Assembly (NCBI GenBank): GCA_009760855.2
Contig: WPIO01000028.1
Location: 2,553,501 to 2,617,500, forward strand
Direction of reading: 5' to 3'
Length of the DNA: 64,000 nucleotides
Source: Cristatella mucedo
Taxonomy: Eukaryota > Bryozoa > Phylactolaemata > Cristatellidae
Numbering within the stretch: position 1 is the stretch's first letter; each line of letters opens with the position of its first letter. The notes below the pieces were generated by a model. It was not told the origin of the DNA and searched no databases. It worked only from the letters and a program-made list of their open reading frames with translations. This document shows, one piece after another, positions 48,522 to 63,937 of this stretch. The position numbers were made by a program, and so were the translations under genes.

Positions 48522-48730
48522 CAGAACCATTACCGGCCCAGTAGGGTCTTAGCCCAGGATTAAGGCGCTCACATTACACGACCTACGCCGTAGATTCGAG
48601 TCCTGCTGCTAGCAATTCTCTACTGCCAACTGCAAGCGGTGGTATAGTCGCCATGACTCATCTTCGGCCTTAGAAAAAAGGCGGCTAGATCGGCCTTGAC
48701 CTTTACTTCTTTTTCCTCGAGCTGCACATG
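48522..48730 (+). mobile_element. SINE-B copy flanked by 21-bp near-direct repeats
   Basis: Contains AGATTCGAGTCCTGCTGCTA, CTGCAAGCGGTGG and GGCGGCTAGATCGGCC. GGCTTCC-CCAGTGTGGGC-type repeats at 48501-48521 and 48731-48751 differ at 2 positions and are probably the target duplication. Confidence 0.7.
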
Positions 48731-49189
48731 GGCTTCCTTGCCAGTGTGGGCTGAAAATAGCAGCTACCATTTGATGACAACGGTCGGTTCAGGGCTGACC
48801 CAAATTGTACTGTTGATGTTCTCGGCAACAAGAAAGTGATGAATATTTTAACGTGAGAATCCTTAGCTAGAGCCATCTTTTTTCTGATCTAAGCTTTAAT
48901 AGTATGATTCGGCTGCCTCAGTATGCTCCGATTGACGCAGTATCAGGTGCGCCTAACCACGTGCTCTAATCTTGCTTGGTATGCAATTGTAGCGTGTCAA
49001 CTGGGAAACGTTGATGCAAGCTAGGGATTAACAAAGGTTACAGCGTGGAAACTAGATATAACGGTGCTTGGTAAGCCACCTTCAGGTTCTCGCAGATGGC
49101 CCGATAAGATCTGGTTTTTCTTTGATACTTTTTGCATGTACGCAGCTAGCAAGCTCCTGAAGAGAATTTAGCCAAGATCGTGACCATCA

Positions 49190-49355
49190 GACCCGGGATG
49201 GTGGCCCAGGAACAAGGTTCTCGCTCTTCCCTGCCCAGATCGTTGGTTCGAGACCTGTCACGGGTAATCCTATTGCCCACTGCAAGCGGTGGTGTTAGCC
49301 TTTAAAGCTCTTCTTCCACTATAAAAATGAGCCTGGCGAATCAGCCAACCGTTTT
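49190..49355 (+). mobile_element. SINE-B copy
   Basis: TTGGTTCGAGACCTGTCACG (B-box-like), TATTGCCCACTGCAAGCGGT, GGTGTTAGCCTTTAAAGCTC and GAGCCTGGCGAATCAGCCAA. Confidence 0.8.
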
Positions 49356-49699
49356 TTTCTCCAGGCGATGCTGGTCGAATTGGGTTATTCCTAACTGAGA
49401 TTGTCTAAAAGAATGTATAGCTTTAGCAGCGTCAAAAATGGGAGCCGCGACAAAATATTCCGAGATTTGACTCCGCTAGGCGATATCCTAATGCTTACGG
49501 TGAGCACGGATTTCCTCGAGGTTTTCTCCTGGGCTGTAGAGTGTAAGTTCGATTAACAAGCTCATAGCAATCCGACTGCAGGTCAACTCGCAGCGGCATA
49601 CACGCGTCTGCTCGCGATGAGCCCGCACATGCAACAAGCAGCAGCATTCTACAAGATGGCCAGCAAACGTACTCAACCTCGATCGCACTTTCTTTGCTG

Positions 49700-49775
49700 C
49701 AAGTGTGAAGTGCCAAAAGAGATTGAGTTCTCTCAGCGTGCTATATCAAATGCATTATTATTAATATTATTATTA
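49700..49775 (+). mobile_element. LINE-A 3' tail fragment
   Basis: AAGTGCCAAAAGAGATTGAG, TTCTCTCAGCGTGCTATATC, then TTATTATTAATATTATTATT. Confidence 0.8.
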
Positions 49776-53280
<3,505 letters not shown>

Positions 53281-53704
53281 CGCCACCAGATGGTTTTTTC
53301 GAACCAGGAGCAGTGATGCCCACCATTCGTGACCGCTAGGCCACCGGGATGACCCAGCAGGAAAAATGGCAGCTTCGCTACGATCTCTCGAGTGTTCGGT
53401 ACGCGACGAAACTGTCTGTCATTCCTCATCGTAAGATCTTAAGTGGGGTTTCGTCTTAGTCTAGGCGGAGTCGGTGGTGATGCGGCGATCGTGAAGCAGT
53501 GCAGGAGGTGGCAAGCTATGCCGGCGAGGGATAGTGGAGGGGTGGGATATCGCGAGCTGGCAGACTCTCAGAAGGACCGGATTTGGACCTGGAAATGCAT
53601 ACTTATTTCGACGGTCGACTTTCCGTTGAGGTGGCCCGTCTGACTGACATTCACCCTACTGTAGTCTTTTGTCATTTTCGGCTGGTTATCCGAGGCGACG
53701 AGGT

Positions 53705-53855
53705 TGCCGAGCTGGTTTGGTCCAGCAGTTAAGGCGCTCGCCCCGACCGAGGTCTGGCTGAGGTCGTGGGCTCGAGCCCGGAGGCATATGTGAAGCGCCT
53801 GAATAAAGATTAAGTTCTCTTGGGGCGCTATACAAATGAGTTATATTCTATTATA
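53705..53855 (+). mobile_element. SINE-A copy
   Basis: TGGTTTGGTCCAGCAGTTAA (A-box-like), GTCGTGGGCTCGAGCCC (B-box-like), then AAAGATTAAGTTCTCTTGGG and GCGCTATACAAATGAG. Confidence 0.88.
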
Positions 53856-54048
53856 GCCATTCTGATTGCTTCCTCGCTGCTCCGGACAGCGTCGGGGCTA
53901 ATTTTCTGCATACTGCGATTTTTCTAATCCAGTTGGGTAGTATACAGCATATGCATGTATACGTATGCAGTTTTAATAAAGCAATACAAATATTTGAAAA
54001 ATTATCGTTGGCGCAGCGGTGTCGCTATTTCTCGCGACACGCTTCGTC

Positions 54049-54169
54049 CGTTTATTCACGCTACGCTTGCTGGCGCTACTGGAGCGCTGGGATTTCCGGC
54101 TCCTCCATCGGTTTATTCACGCTACACTTCCTGGCGCTACTGGAGCGCCGGGATTTCCGGCTCCTCCGC
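54049..54169. repeat. 61-bp tandem duplication, 2 copies
   Basis: Both units share TTTATTCACGCTAC, CTGGCGCTACTGGAGCGC and GGGATTTCCGGCTCCTCC with three or four differences. Confidence 0.93.
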
Positions 54170-54479
54170 GAACGGTTGGCCGTCGTAGTTATGCATTCCG
54201 GTCCAAGCCGACCTCGATGCGGCGGCCGAACTCGGACGCGTCCTCCTCGAATCGAAAACTTGGCAGAGAAGCTCGGAGAGCCGGGCGGGTGCTCGTCGTC
54301 GGCTAATCGGCCAATCAGAGAACGTGCGACCGAGTCCTGACGGTAGCTTAGGAGCCTAGGTTAGCTGAACATTTTTCTGAAAATTATGCACGTATAGCTG
54401 ACTTTTGGCGGCTGTATTAGACCATGTATTACACGACTCTGCATTATACAGGTTGTGCACGCGCAGAATAATAGGCAGG

Positions 54480-56116
54480 AGAATACGGCGCAAGGCGCGT
54501 ATCGACCGAGAGCCCGGACCCGCTCGCGCCGGTCGGCAAGCTTACGTCATTTGATACCGGACGCCAGAGCGAGGCCGCGCTTTTTCTAGCCAAGGAGAGC
54601 TGAAAGGTGGCTTTCAGCTTTGAGGCTGCAATTATTCCACCGAGTTGTAACCCCTGTGTCTGCGGAGGACACTTCTCGCTCGATTGCCAGGCCAGGAGCC
54701 GCCTAAGGTGGGTGCTTTTACCGTGTCCCGCCCTTTAAGCGGCCAGGCAGTGCACCATTGAAAGTGATTGACTGCAGCCAGGGTGCCGCGGAAATGCCGT
54801 TTTATTATTATTACTTATTATTGCCCACACGCGCAAGCTCGGCTCGCGCTCGGTTCGCGCAATTGACAGAGGCATTAGTACGCCATTTTAGACGAGGACC
54901 TATTGTAGTCGCAATGGTTTATCGAGTCTTTTCTTCTTCGATCCGCTAAGTGACGCCGCAATAAAGTGTCGATAGCCAAGCTTTACGCAGTGACGAGGAG
55001 AGATTCGAAGGGCCGACGTTTCGTTGAAAAATGGCGGCGGAGGCGGGGGGGGGGGCGGCGGCACCGCCGTCAGCCCCAGTCAAACCAGGTCTCAGTGGCG
55101 CCGCCGGCCTAAAACCGCCGCTCGCTGTTCGCAAGCACGCCGCAGCTCGCGGGCGTACGGGCGCCATGCTCGGCCTGGGCCGCAAGCGCAGCACTCGCAG
55201 CTGTACTAGTCGCAGCCACCGCACGACGAAGACTGGCGACGCCTGAAGCTTGCGTCGCAGCCAGCGACTTTTTGTGTGTTTGCAGGACGAATGCACGCAG
55301 CAATTGACAGCAGCAAGCGAACGCGGCAGTGACGAAGGGCGGCCCCCCCCATCTTAACTTAAAGAGTCCATGACCATAACGTACGCGAGTATATTTGACA
55401 TCAACGGAGGGCTGCAGGCAGGCGCTAAAATGAGGCCATGACGTACACAAATGGCTCAGCAGCCTACAGCTCAAATCAGCTCAAGTGCCAATGCCAACTG
55501 CGGAGCATGAATGCAACTGTTGGCCAATTGCACGTCATCGGCTTTTATCCGGACTCGGCCGTAGATTATCGCACAATCTGTTCCTGGCCATTACAATTCA
55601 GGCGCCTCGAATGATGAAAATCGGCCTGTAATCTGGCCGATTTAGCTCGTCGCCGTTTCCGCGCCTACGCTCCGCTTAACTCTACCCGGTCGCCTGCGGC
55701 CGAGCGCACTGCCGTCGTCGACCTATTAGTCGGCAGCTGGGATTGTTGAGGTCGTATTGGCTGATTTATGACCGGCTGACTGCGAGGGCGGTCGCTCCGC
55801 CCGCGCGGCCGATGATTGGACAGCCTCGCAGGCCACCGGGGCGCGAACTTGGCTCGGTCGTGACGTGCCAGCCCGTTCAGCGGTGATCGTCCAGAGGTGA
55901 GTAGCGGCGAACTGAGTCCTTGTGGCGTGCTGCGGTAGCTTCTAGCCGCAGCTCGAGCGGAAGCCACTTGAAGCATGCGAGCGAGGCCTGCGGACGGAAC
56001 GGTCAATGCGTCTTGGAGCGGGATGGAGGGTTGCTGGTGGGAGAGGGGGGATGGGTGGGCTGCGCCGCCAGCGGAGCCGCCATGCCGCTGTCCTAGTTCC
56101 TGCAGTGCCCTACTTC

Positions 56117-56157
<41 letters not shown>

Positions 56158-57300
56158 CCGTGCGTGCGTGCGTGTGTGCCTGTGTCAGTGACGCTCCGGA
56201 TGGGCTTAACGCTGGGGCTGGGGTAGCTCGGATGTTGGCAGATCGGCCGCGCTTCCCCCTCGTCACGTGCCGGCGCACCGAATCGGATCGCTCTCTTTCC
56301 TTGGGGCTCGCTCACCGGATGGCTAGCAGCGAGAGCGCCGGAGCGGCGCCGCAAGCAGCGAGCGACGCTTCGACCGCTTGCGCATCGCAGGGCGCCCTCT
56401 GTGTCGCTTTAGCGCAGCCTCGCTGTCAGCAGCATCCGAGTCGTAGAGCCGGACTGTCGCAGGCGATCGGCCCGACTTCTCTGCCGTCTTAGTACAGCCC
56501 CCTGCGGCTAACTCGTCCGTCCGACCTCGCCGCTGACACTAGCACCCCTGCCCCCTGGCGGCCGGGTTGTAAAAATACCACCCGGAAGAGATGCCCTGAG
56601 GCGGACGTAGCCTGGACCGAGCCAGAGCGAGAATCTTCTTCTCGGTATCAAATCGGAGCGGATTCCTAAGCGCATGCCCTCCTTAGCTCTCCCGCTCTAC
56701 TAGCTTATTTACTCAGAAGGAGCGAATAACTCGAGTCGACCAGTGTAGTCGGGAAAGCCGGAAGCCGGGGTTAGCTCTAATTTCATTTAGGAGGAAACGA
56801 GCGAAGCGTAGGTGCAGTCGTAAGCCTAGTATGAAATGACGTGCCGAGAAATCGATGTACTGATACCGCTGCTGCTGCTGCGTAGCAGACTTGGGAAGTA
56901 AAGGCGGCTCGCTCTCGGGGTAACTCTTCGGGCTAGGTACTTTTGCAGCAGCAGCCCGCGACGGCCGAGAAGCCGCTCGAGCGAGCCGACGCGTGTCTAG
57001 CAAAGCTTTAAGCGATCGGACTTCCGCGTCGTGCTATTTCCGCCGCTCGCGTGTCGCCCGATGTGATGTGTGCGCGCCGGCGCACTGCTCAACGCTGCTG
57101 CATGCGTGATGCAATCTTGAGCAATCGGAGCAGCTCGCCGGGTGTCGAAGCGGCGAGCGGACACTTCCGCTCTGTCGCCACCGTGCTGCAAGCCCCTACC
57201 CCGTTTGAGACTAGCTTGTCGGAAAGCTTATACACCCGCTCGCGGGCGTGTTATGTGCAGAGCCTAGTGCATGCAAGCTGGAATATCAAGCTACTGGCCG
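54480..57300 (+). promoter_or_regulatory. Second CpG-rich patch; possible promoter/5' UTR of the MARVEL-like gene
   Basis: GC- and CpG-rich compared with surroundings. Within it, CCAGAG|GTGAGTAG near 55894 is a consensus-like donor on the plus strand that could end a non-coding first exon. Short plus frames at 55031 (MAAEAGGGAAAPPSAPVKPG...) and 56320 have reasonable ATG contexts but no recognised domain. Assignment to the 60.9-kb gene is inference. Confidence 0.35.
56121..56156. repeat. (GT)n microsatellite
   Basis: 18 uninterrupted TG units within the CpG-rich patch. Confidence 0.98.
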
Positions 57301-57834
57301 ATGAGCGTTAATCCGACATTTTTTTGGACGAGACGGGCACGATTGGCCGATTTCCCGACTTCTCGAGGGCGGCAGTAGCTTTTGAGGCCGCGAAGGCTCT
57401 CGGTATTGCTCAACAGAAAGCTGAGCCGTCGAGGCACCGAAGAGCGGGCCATTTTTTTGCGTCTACTTGCACGGTTTGACTTTTAGGTTAATTTTTTATT
57501 CAAACTTTTGGTCATCTTGTTTTGTCATTATCAAGGGTGGTCGTGTGCGACATCGGCCAGATTATAAGTGCTCCTCACTTATGTAACGCTTTTTAATCGG
57601 ATAATGTTAAGGTGTAGGTTAGAAAATATTGATGGGCAACTGAAGTAGCTTTTAAGCTAGTTGCAATTTAGGTACCGAAGTGTGTAGCAAGCTATCGGCG
57701 GTGCTATGCAAACATGCCACTCTGTGGCTATCGAATAGACAGTTCTACACCAACGATAGGGGCTCGTTATATTAAAGCATAGGCGCTATATATGCAGCCA
57801 ATGCTGCAATACTGCTGTATATATATATATATAT
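57301..57834. other. No recognised gene
   Basis: Transition from the CpG-rich patch to AT-rich DNA, ending in a short (AT)n run near 57818-57838. Confidence 0.4.
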
Positions 57835-57980
57835 ATATACAATTTATTTGTATAGTGCCCAAGAGAACTTAATCTCTACTCAGGCGCTTAAAATATGCCT
57901 CGGGGCTCGAGCCCACGACCTCAGTCAGACCTTGGTCGGGGTGACCACCTTAGCCACTGGACCAAACCAGCTCGGCGTTT
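57835..57980 (-). mobile_element. SINE-A copy
   Basis: Reverse complement reads GCTGGTTTGGTCCAGTGGCT, GGTCGTGGGCTCGAGCCCC, AGAGATTAAGTTCTCTTGGG and CACTATACAAATAA. Confidence 0.87.
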
Positions 57981-60149
57981 TGTGCACCTGCGGCTTCTGC
58001 TGTTGTAATTAGAGCAGCGCCTTGACACCAATGTGCATGCCTCACCTGTGGCCAATAGTTAAGCCATAGACGCAGTAAAGCGGCAGGCCGCTAATGCATG
58101 TTATATTTCTTGTCGTCTGCTGTAGTTCATTGAGCTCTCGTATATTTACGCGTTGACAGTAATAAAGAGAATCTCTCGTTACCGCCCCCGTTCGCCCACT
58201 GTGTCTCCATGAGACTCCCACAAGACCTGCCGCTGTCGGAGCCACTATTATACAACACTACTGTCGGCATACCTGGTTATATTGGCACCGAAACTACGAC
58301 TCACTGACCTTGCTTCGAGACATTGACCTTGATTTGGGCACCAGATCCACCATAATTTGTCATGCAAATACTAGCACCCATTACGTTCGCAGTTTTTGTG
58401 GTCGTAGACTTAGTTCTGGAGCTGCTGTAGAGAATTTGTAGCAGCTCGAGTGTTAGCTATCGTTACCTTTCGTGTGTAAGTTATCCATCTAAAGCTGCCA
58501 CGCTAGGGCCTGTGATGAGGCCTTCATGCAACCCTGCCGAGGTAAGTTTGCTTGTGGTCAGTCTCGAAGGCTTGCAAGGAGCTGGCTTGGCGCTTGCACT
58601 GAGGGAGTAGATTTAACAGTGCGGCCACTTGATAGACGAAAAATATACTGTCCACCCACTCACTTTCCATCGAAATCTTAAGGTAGCATGCGCAGAGGCA
58701 ACAAGTCTCTCAGACCTTCACGTAGCTGGCCTTTAGTGCTGAACCCCATTAAATAAGTAGGAGGGCAGCAGCATGCTGGGCTACGACCTTTCTCGAGCTC
58801 AACGATGGCAAGATCGACCCAACAGTTATGGGCAAACCTAGCATGACATTATTAAGACCTCGCACTCAAAGCTGGTTCATCGCAGGTCACTTTCGTGAGA
58901 CTGCTATTCCAAAACGTCTCGCTTTTGGAACAGTACATATCCTCCCGGTCAAATTAAGCCCACTTTCAGCCGAGAGTAACTTTGCCTCAATTAGAGCCTG
59001 CTTAGATAAGAGTACGACAGCCAAACTCCGTGACTAGCGTACGAAATCGGAGCTTGAATTTTTCAGAATAGAGGCAATAGGTTTGATTTGCGGTCTTTAA
59101 AAATTTTGCTAGCGGCTTAATGCCGACTGCTTCTCAAAGGGTGATTAGTAGCTGAGGAAGTGAGCTCTATTGTGTCAATGTAACAGTGACGTCAAGCTTA
59201 GGATCCCGTTGATCAGTACTCACCTTGTAGTTGTTTCAAAATTTATCGTCAACTTTCGCTAAAATGATGGCTATGAAAATGCAACTATCCAGGCTTGCAA
59301 TATTTTCAGATATCTGGGAAATGCCTTCTCTTTTCACACAGCTTCAAATTACCCCTACATGCTGCCTACAGACAGAATCTATGGACCCCACACTTTGTGG
59401 GCTATTTGGATACATCGATGATTACTCCACAGCCCACTTGTTTAATTCCTATTCGAACTTGGGATTAATTTTTTGTCTTAGAGAGAGCGGTTCGTTTGCG
59501 AAATGCTAACAAGATTGGCAACTAGATTGCAGCAGCTCATTGATCAGGAGCTAAACCTGGAAAATACACTGCGATTGGCAACAGGCTTTGTTTGCTAAGC
59601 GGAGCAAGAAAGTCCCAAAATGATTTGTTAAACGATATTAGTTGAATGCTGTGGTTAATAATCTTTGGGCCTGTCATCTGAAGGTAATGGCTTTTTGTAG
59701 GAAAAGGTTAGCATCCGAGACCTCTGAGGGGTAATTCGCACACGGATTGCGACTTTGTCAGAGGCAGGTGAAATTTGCTCAAGGCTTTTCATCGACCCTC
59801 AGGATTGGTCATCGAGGTTTGAATGTGAATCCTATGCCACCGTCTTCAAATTGTATATATACATATATTTATTTATTAATTATTTATTATGGTGATGCAC
59901 CTTTAATACTGAGACTGCATTTACCATGGTTTTGCTGGCCGTTCCTAGCTGCTAATATAGTCAATATACATACATACACGTATGCGCGTGTGCGAGCATA
60001 CACACACACACACACACATATATTCAGACATTGGCTAAACCTTGACCCTAATTGCGGTTAGTCTCTGGAGGTGTGCCCGTCATATGGCCGATCTCTTCTT
60101 CCTCACAGCTTAACAATCCGAGAGCAGACGTTCTGCCTTCATGTATTCG
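57981..60149. other. No recognised gene
   Basis: AT-richer, with a GAG|GTAAGTTT donor-like site near 58541 and a (CA)n run at 60001-60018. Short open frames only, no domain. Confidence 0.4.
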
Positions 60150-60210
60150 CCTAGAAGGAGGTTCAGTTCTCTAAGGGCGCTTTATCAAATTATTATTATT
60201 ATTATTAAGC
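60150..60210 (+). mobile_element. LINE-A 3' tail fragment
   Basis: GCCTAGAAGGAGGTTCAGTT, CTCTAAGGGCGCTTTATCAA then TTATTATTATTATTA. Confidence 0.78.
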
Positions 60211-60877
60211 AGCATACTGCGTAATCGCATAGGGTTTTGGTAAGACTAACTGAATAGTCATGGGGCCGGTCGACTTTTCAAATACACTAAGAATATTTAT
60301 ACCGCATTCCCTGCTTTGCATCTAACCAGCAATGGTACTCCTATGGAGTAGTCGGAGACTCAAACCTTTTCTCTGGCTGCGCAGCCGACACCCCCAGAGC
60401 ATTTTCGGAGCACCCTACGTGATACCATCTTGCCCATAGCGCCATGTTGGCACCTCGTACCACCCGGCTTGTGGTGAGCATACATTTATCGCCTACTTAT
60501 GGTATGCATCAGTTGACCGACTAAACACATTGGCCCCGGCAAGATTCGAACCCAGAATATCAGGATCCAGAATCAGTGGCACTTCGCGAGGGTGAGTGTG
60601 CCCCATTGCCTCAGCCTTGAAGCCTGCTTAGCGATTTCAAACTCAGCCACTGGTCGCTCGAGTGATCTAGCGGCTGCAACAGCTTACTGTCTAGCAGTCC
60701 CGGCCGATCGCTTCTCAGACGCAGGTTGAGTCTAGCAATTTTTTAAAGGTTATTTATCCATTTTGGGTTCTTAAAATTGTACCTGTCTTGGGCAGAGAGG
60801 AACCAAACCGAGTGCATGCGCCCTCAATCGCGGTTGTTGCACTAAAGTTAGGTTTTTCGTTTTTATTCCAGGTGACC

Positions 60878-61027
60878 ATGGAAGGACATCAACAGACCAC
60901 TGTAACAGTCACAAATACAAGGCACATAGAAGTCGTTCAGTCGTCATCTGCTCCTCGCCTTACCGTGTGCACGATCAGCACCGGCTACTTCAAGTCATGG
61001 CAAGGTCTGCTGAAAATCCTCAAGCTG
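60878..61027 (+). CDS. MARVEL/CKLF-like tetraspan protein, first coding exon (partial)
   Basis: An acceptor TTTATTCCAG|GTGACC at 60871 precedes ATGG. The exon encodes 50 residues: MEGHQQTTVTVTNTRHIEVV, a Ser-rich linker, then ISTGYFKSWQGLLKILKL, and ends at CTG|GTACGT in phase 0. The Thr/Val-rich lead plus the xTGYxKxxxGLLKxLxL block is typical of insect and other invertebrate CKLF-like MARVEL proteins (CMTM family), where it enters the first membrane helix. These are four-helix membrane-apposition proteins. The 5' UTR exon must lie upstream, and the remaining transmembrane exons were not found before 64 kb, so the gene probably continues past the window. Confidence 0.6.
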
Positions 61028-62480
61028 GTACGTTCTTGGCCGGCGCCGCACTGAAAATGAAGGGGGCAGTGTAGGCAGGGCACAGCAAAACGTCGACTTC
61101 GGGTAGGGCTCGGCATGCACAATTGCGTCGAGGCAATTATTTTCTCTGCCGTTCGATCGATGGACTATCCCGGAATCTGCTCAGTCTGCCATAGACTACT
61201 GCTGATGATATGTTGCTGCACTTTGTGAGCATAATGTTCTAGGAATATTTCGTGCACTGTGTGTGTCCAGAGTGAGGCTGCTGGCAGTGTTGTGAAATGT
61301 GCAATGGGCAATGCTATGCCGCTACCATGAGCAGGACACGGCTGCTGCTTGAGCGTGTAGCTTGCTGCACGGTTCGGCTGTTATCTGAATAGGGCAGCTG
61401 TCGAGGTGCTTGGCTCTTCACGATTTGTCATCGTTGCCTCGACTGTCAGCGGCCTGCTGTCGCCTCTGCTGCTGTCACTACTGCCTCTGCTGCTGCTGCT
61501 GCTGCAACCATCTCTGCTGCTGCGTAGGAGGGTAGCAATGCTCCAGATGACGGAGCTCCATCGATTGGCATCACTGTGGGTCGAAATATGTGAGCTGGTA
61601 CGACCCTCGACTCTGGTTTTAGAATTCGTGGGGTCAGTTAGTGGCTAGGATCGCGACACATGCTAGTTTTTAGCCCGGCTGCAGGGGCAAGGCTCTTGCA
61701 TTCTACGATCCTCATCGATCGCTGGCTCGAGTTTTGCAGAAGGCAGCCTGTCATTTCATTGCTTGCTCCAAGCGAGGTAATGGCCACACAGATTCTTCTA
61801 GCGCGACATGGCCGAGGCTGCTTTATAAGTTTTCCAATTCTTTTCATTGCTGCTATATCTACTTGGCGTATTCAGTACTTTCCCGACGAGTCCGACTGTC
61901 GGCCTGTCTGCCGTGCAGAGCAACGTGTCAATGGCACACGCCTGCATGTTCTCACATGCACTTAAGGAAGACGAAAATGTACAAATACGTGAATAGCTAA
62001 AGAAGGAAAAAGGCACGAAGGCACGCTTGCCACTCTGTAGCGCTGTTGTCTGTATAGGCTTGTTGATAGCTCTATAAGCACGCCTATGTCAATATTTTGC
62101 TTGCACATTGATGATTGCCAAGGGAATGATGCATCGTTATCATGCACACTGGTAGGTGATAGCGATGGGCCATGCGGCAGCTGCTCCCTGCCAAAGGCAC
62201 CCGGTCTCAAATCAGCAGCTAGGGAGGGGCTGTGAGTCTGCTGTAGCATTTTTCCGATGCTGCCAATCCATCGACCTGCTGGATTGCTAGTTAAGCATCT
62301 TTTTGAGTGCGACCATGCTAGGACCTAGCTTGGGAGAGGTTTATTATGAAGCCGCGCTTCCAAGTCAAGCCCCCAATTTTTCGCGCATGATATTCTCTGC
62401 TTTTAGCAGATCCTGTGATTGGCCTATGTAGTATGTACTTTTGGCTAGCCTTTGGTCCAGGGATACAGATCGTGCTCCTT
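61028..62480. other. Presumed intron of the MARVEL-like gene
   Basis: Contains CTG-repeat low complexity (61460-61530) whose Leu-rich frame mimics a membrane segment, and two weak SINE-B-like stretches near 61408 and 61680. No next exon recognised. Confidence 0.4.
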
Positions 62481-62556
62481 TGCAGCAAATATGAAGTGCC
62501 TGGAGGGAGATTGAGTTCTCTGAGGGTGCTATATCAAATGTATTATTATCATTATA
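62481..62556 (+). mobile_element. LINE-A 3' tail fragment
   Basis: TTTGCAGCAAATATGAAGTG, GGAGATTGAGTTCTCTGAGG, GTGCTATATCAAATG then TTATTATCATTA. Confidence 0.85.
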
Positions 62557-63224
62557 ATTGTCGGGTTCCCGTTGCACGTGGGATCACTAGCAATATTGCC
62601 ATAGCTTGTCTTAGTATTTAGCTGCTTCTAGATTTCTAATAGCCATTTCATGGCAGCACCATGCAGACGTGTAGCTGCAGTTTGATTGGGTAATCAGATG
62701 AATCACAAGACACGATCGCTGACATGAAGTATGGCTACCACTATTGTGCTGGCAAAGCCACCAAAACAAGATAGCTACAGAAATATTTTATTCCGTCAGA
62801 CATTCTGTCCATGCAGCTGCAGCTATCGTCTCACCACCTTCCACTGCCAAAAGCAAAGGATGATGGGCTAGTGGTGAGCAATTGACTCTTGTCAGTAATG
62901 ACAAATTTGAGCACGAGGTCACTGGGGTCTGAAGGCTAATCATTAGTAAGACTGGGCTGATGAAGTGATGCATGCGAAACACTCCTCGATCACTTTCAAG
63001 TGAAGTGCCATTATCGTACAACGTACCATTAACTGGCCTGCTAATAATAAAAGTAGTCCACCTGACAGGCTACCACTATGGTGAGTGCACGGGTAGCGTG
63101 ACTGGCACCCCAACATTGCTCACAGCCCAGGGTTAGCACTAGACCGTAGGTGTTCCAGGATTGTATGGATTAGGCAGAAGTACTACACGGATTGCTTAAA
63201 GAAATTGCAAAGCAGCTGAGTTAA
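62557..63224. other. No recognised gene
   Basis: Unique-looking AT-moderate sequence between repeats. Confidence 0.4.
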
Positions 63225-63430
63225 TAATAATAATAATAGAACATTTGTATAGCACCATCAGAAAACTGGATCTCTCTCTCTAGGCACTTTACTGATGCTG
63301 CATGTAAAGCATAACCAAATATTTAGTGGTAGCATCCGCAAGATGCAGGCATAGCGCAAGCAGGTACACACATTCGAAGACGAATAACAGTTTTGAGAGC
63401 TGATTCCCAGAACCCACTACGATCACTTCT
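63225..63430 (-). mobile_element. LINE fragment related to LINE-A
   Basis: TAATAATAATAATAGAACAT tail, then TAGCACCATCAGAAAACTGG and TCTCTAGGCACTTTACTGAT, a variant of the reversed LINE-A end. Confidence 0.6.
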
Positions 63431-63479
63431 TTTTAATTACGATATTTGCCTGTCTGCTCAAGCTTTTCCATGGTGAATA

Positions 63480-63660
63480 ATAACAATAACGTATCTCCAT
63501 CTGTAACTCCTTAAAGTCACAATGACCAAGTGGGTGTTATTTAAAAGTTTTCTTTAGCTCTCTTAAAGCGTATATGGATTTGTAGCCAACAGACTCTGTC
63601 ACACGAAACAAAGAGAAAGTAAAAAGCAGTGACAGTGAGTAGTTGAACAAAAGAAGCTTA
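63480..63660 (-). mobile_element. LINE-C 3' fragment
   Basis: AACGTATCTCCATCTGTAAC, AAGTGGGTGTTATTTAAAAG, AGCCAACAGACTCTGTCACA and AACAAAGAGAAAGT match the 33.55-33.72-kb copy in order. Confidence 0.8.
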
Positions 63661-63937
63661 GCCATTCATGCAAGAAATGCTTTGATAGCCACGTCATCAA
63701 GATCTTATGACTGTTGAATGCCTTGATAGCCATTTCATCAAGATCCTATGACTGTTGCTGTGCAGCCATACGAAATTTGCCGAGTCCGGTCAACGTACGG
63801 ATGGCCGAGACGCTGCCCTGTTAAATAGCTTTTACACTGACTCCCTCCTAGTTTGCTTCCTCGAACAAAGCCAGCTGCAGGCAGGCCTTACTACCTAATT
63901 TTTACGTAATCAACTACGCAATCTTAATTTTTTCGTA

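Noticed and set aside
59100-59520. Minus-strand exon ending at a strong donor (ACAAG|GTGAGT near 59223)
   Set aside because: All three frames before the donor contain stops close by and show no similarity to a known protein.
60480-60580. Minus-strand tRNA gene (GGGTTCGAATC)
   Set aside because: The T-loop motif is there, but the flanking bases do not form a T stem; probably another SINE relic.
61406-61648. Second transmembrane exon of the MARVEL-like gene
   Set aside because: The hydrophobic run is CTG-repeat poly-Leu with no MARVEL residues or convincing splice sites.
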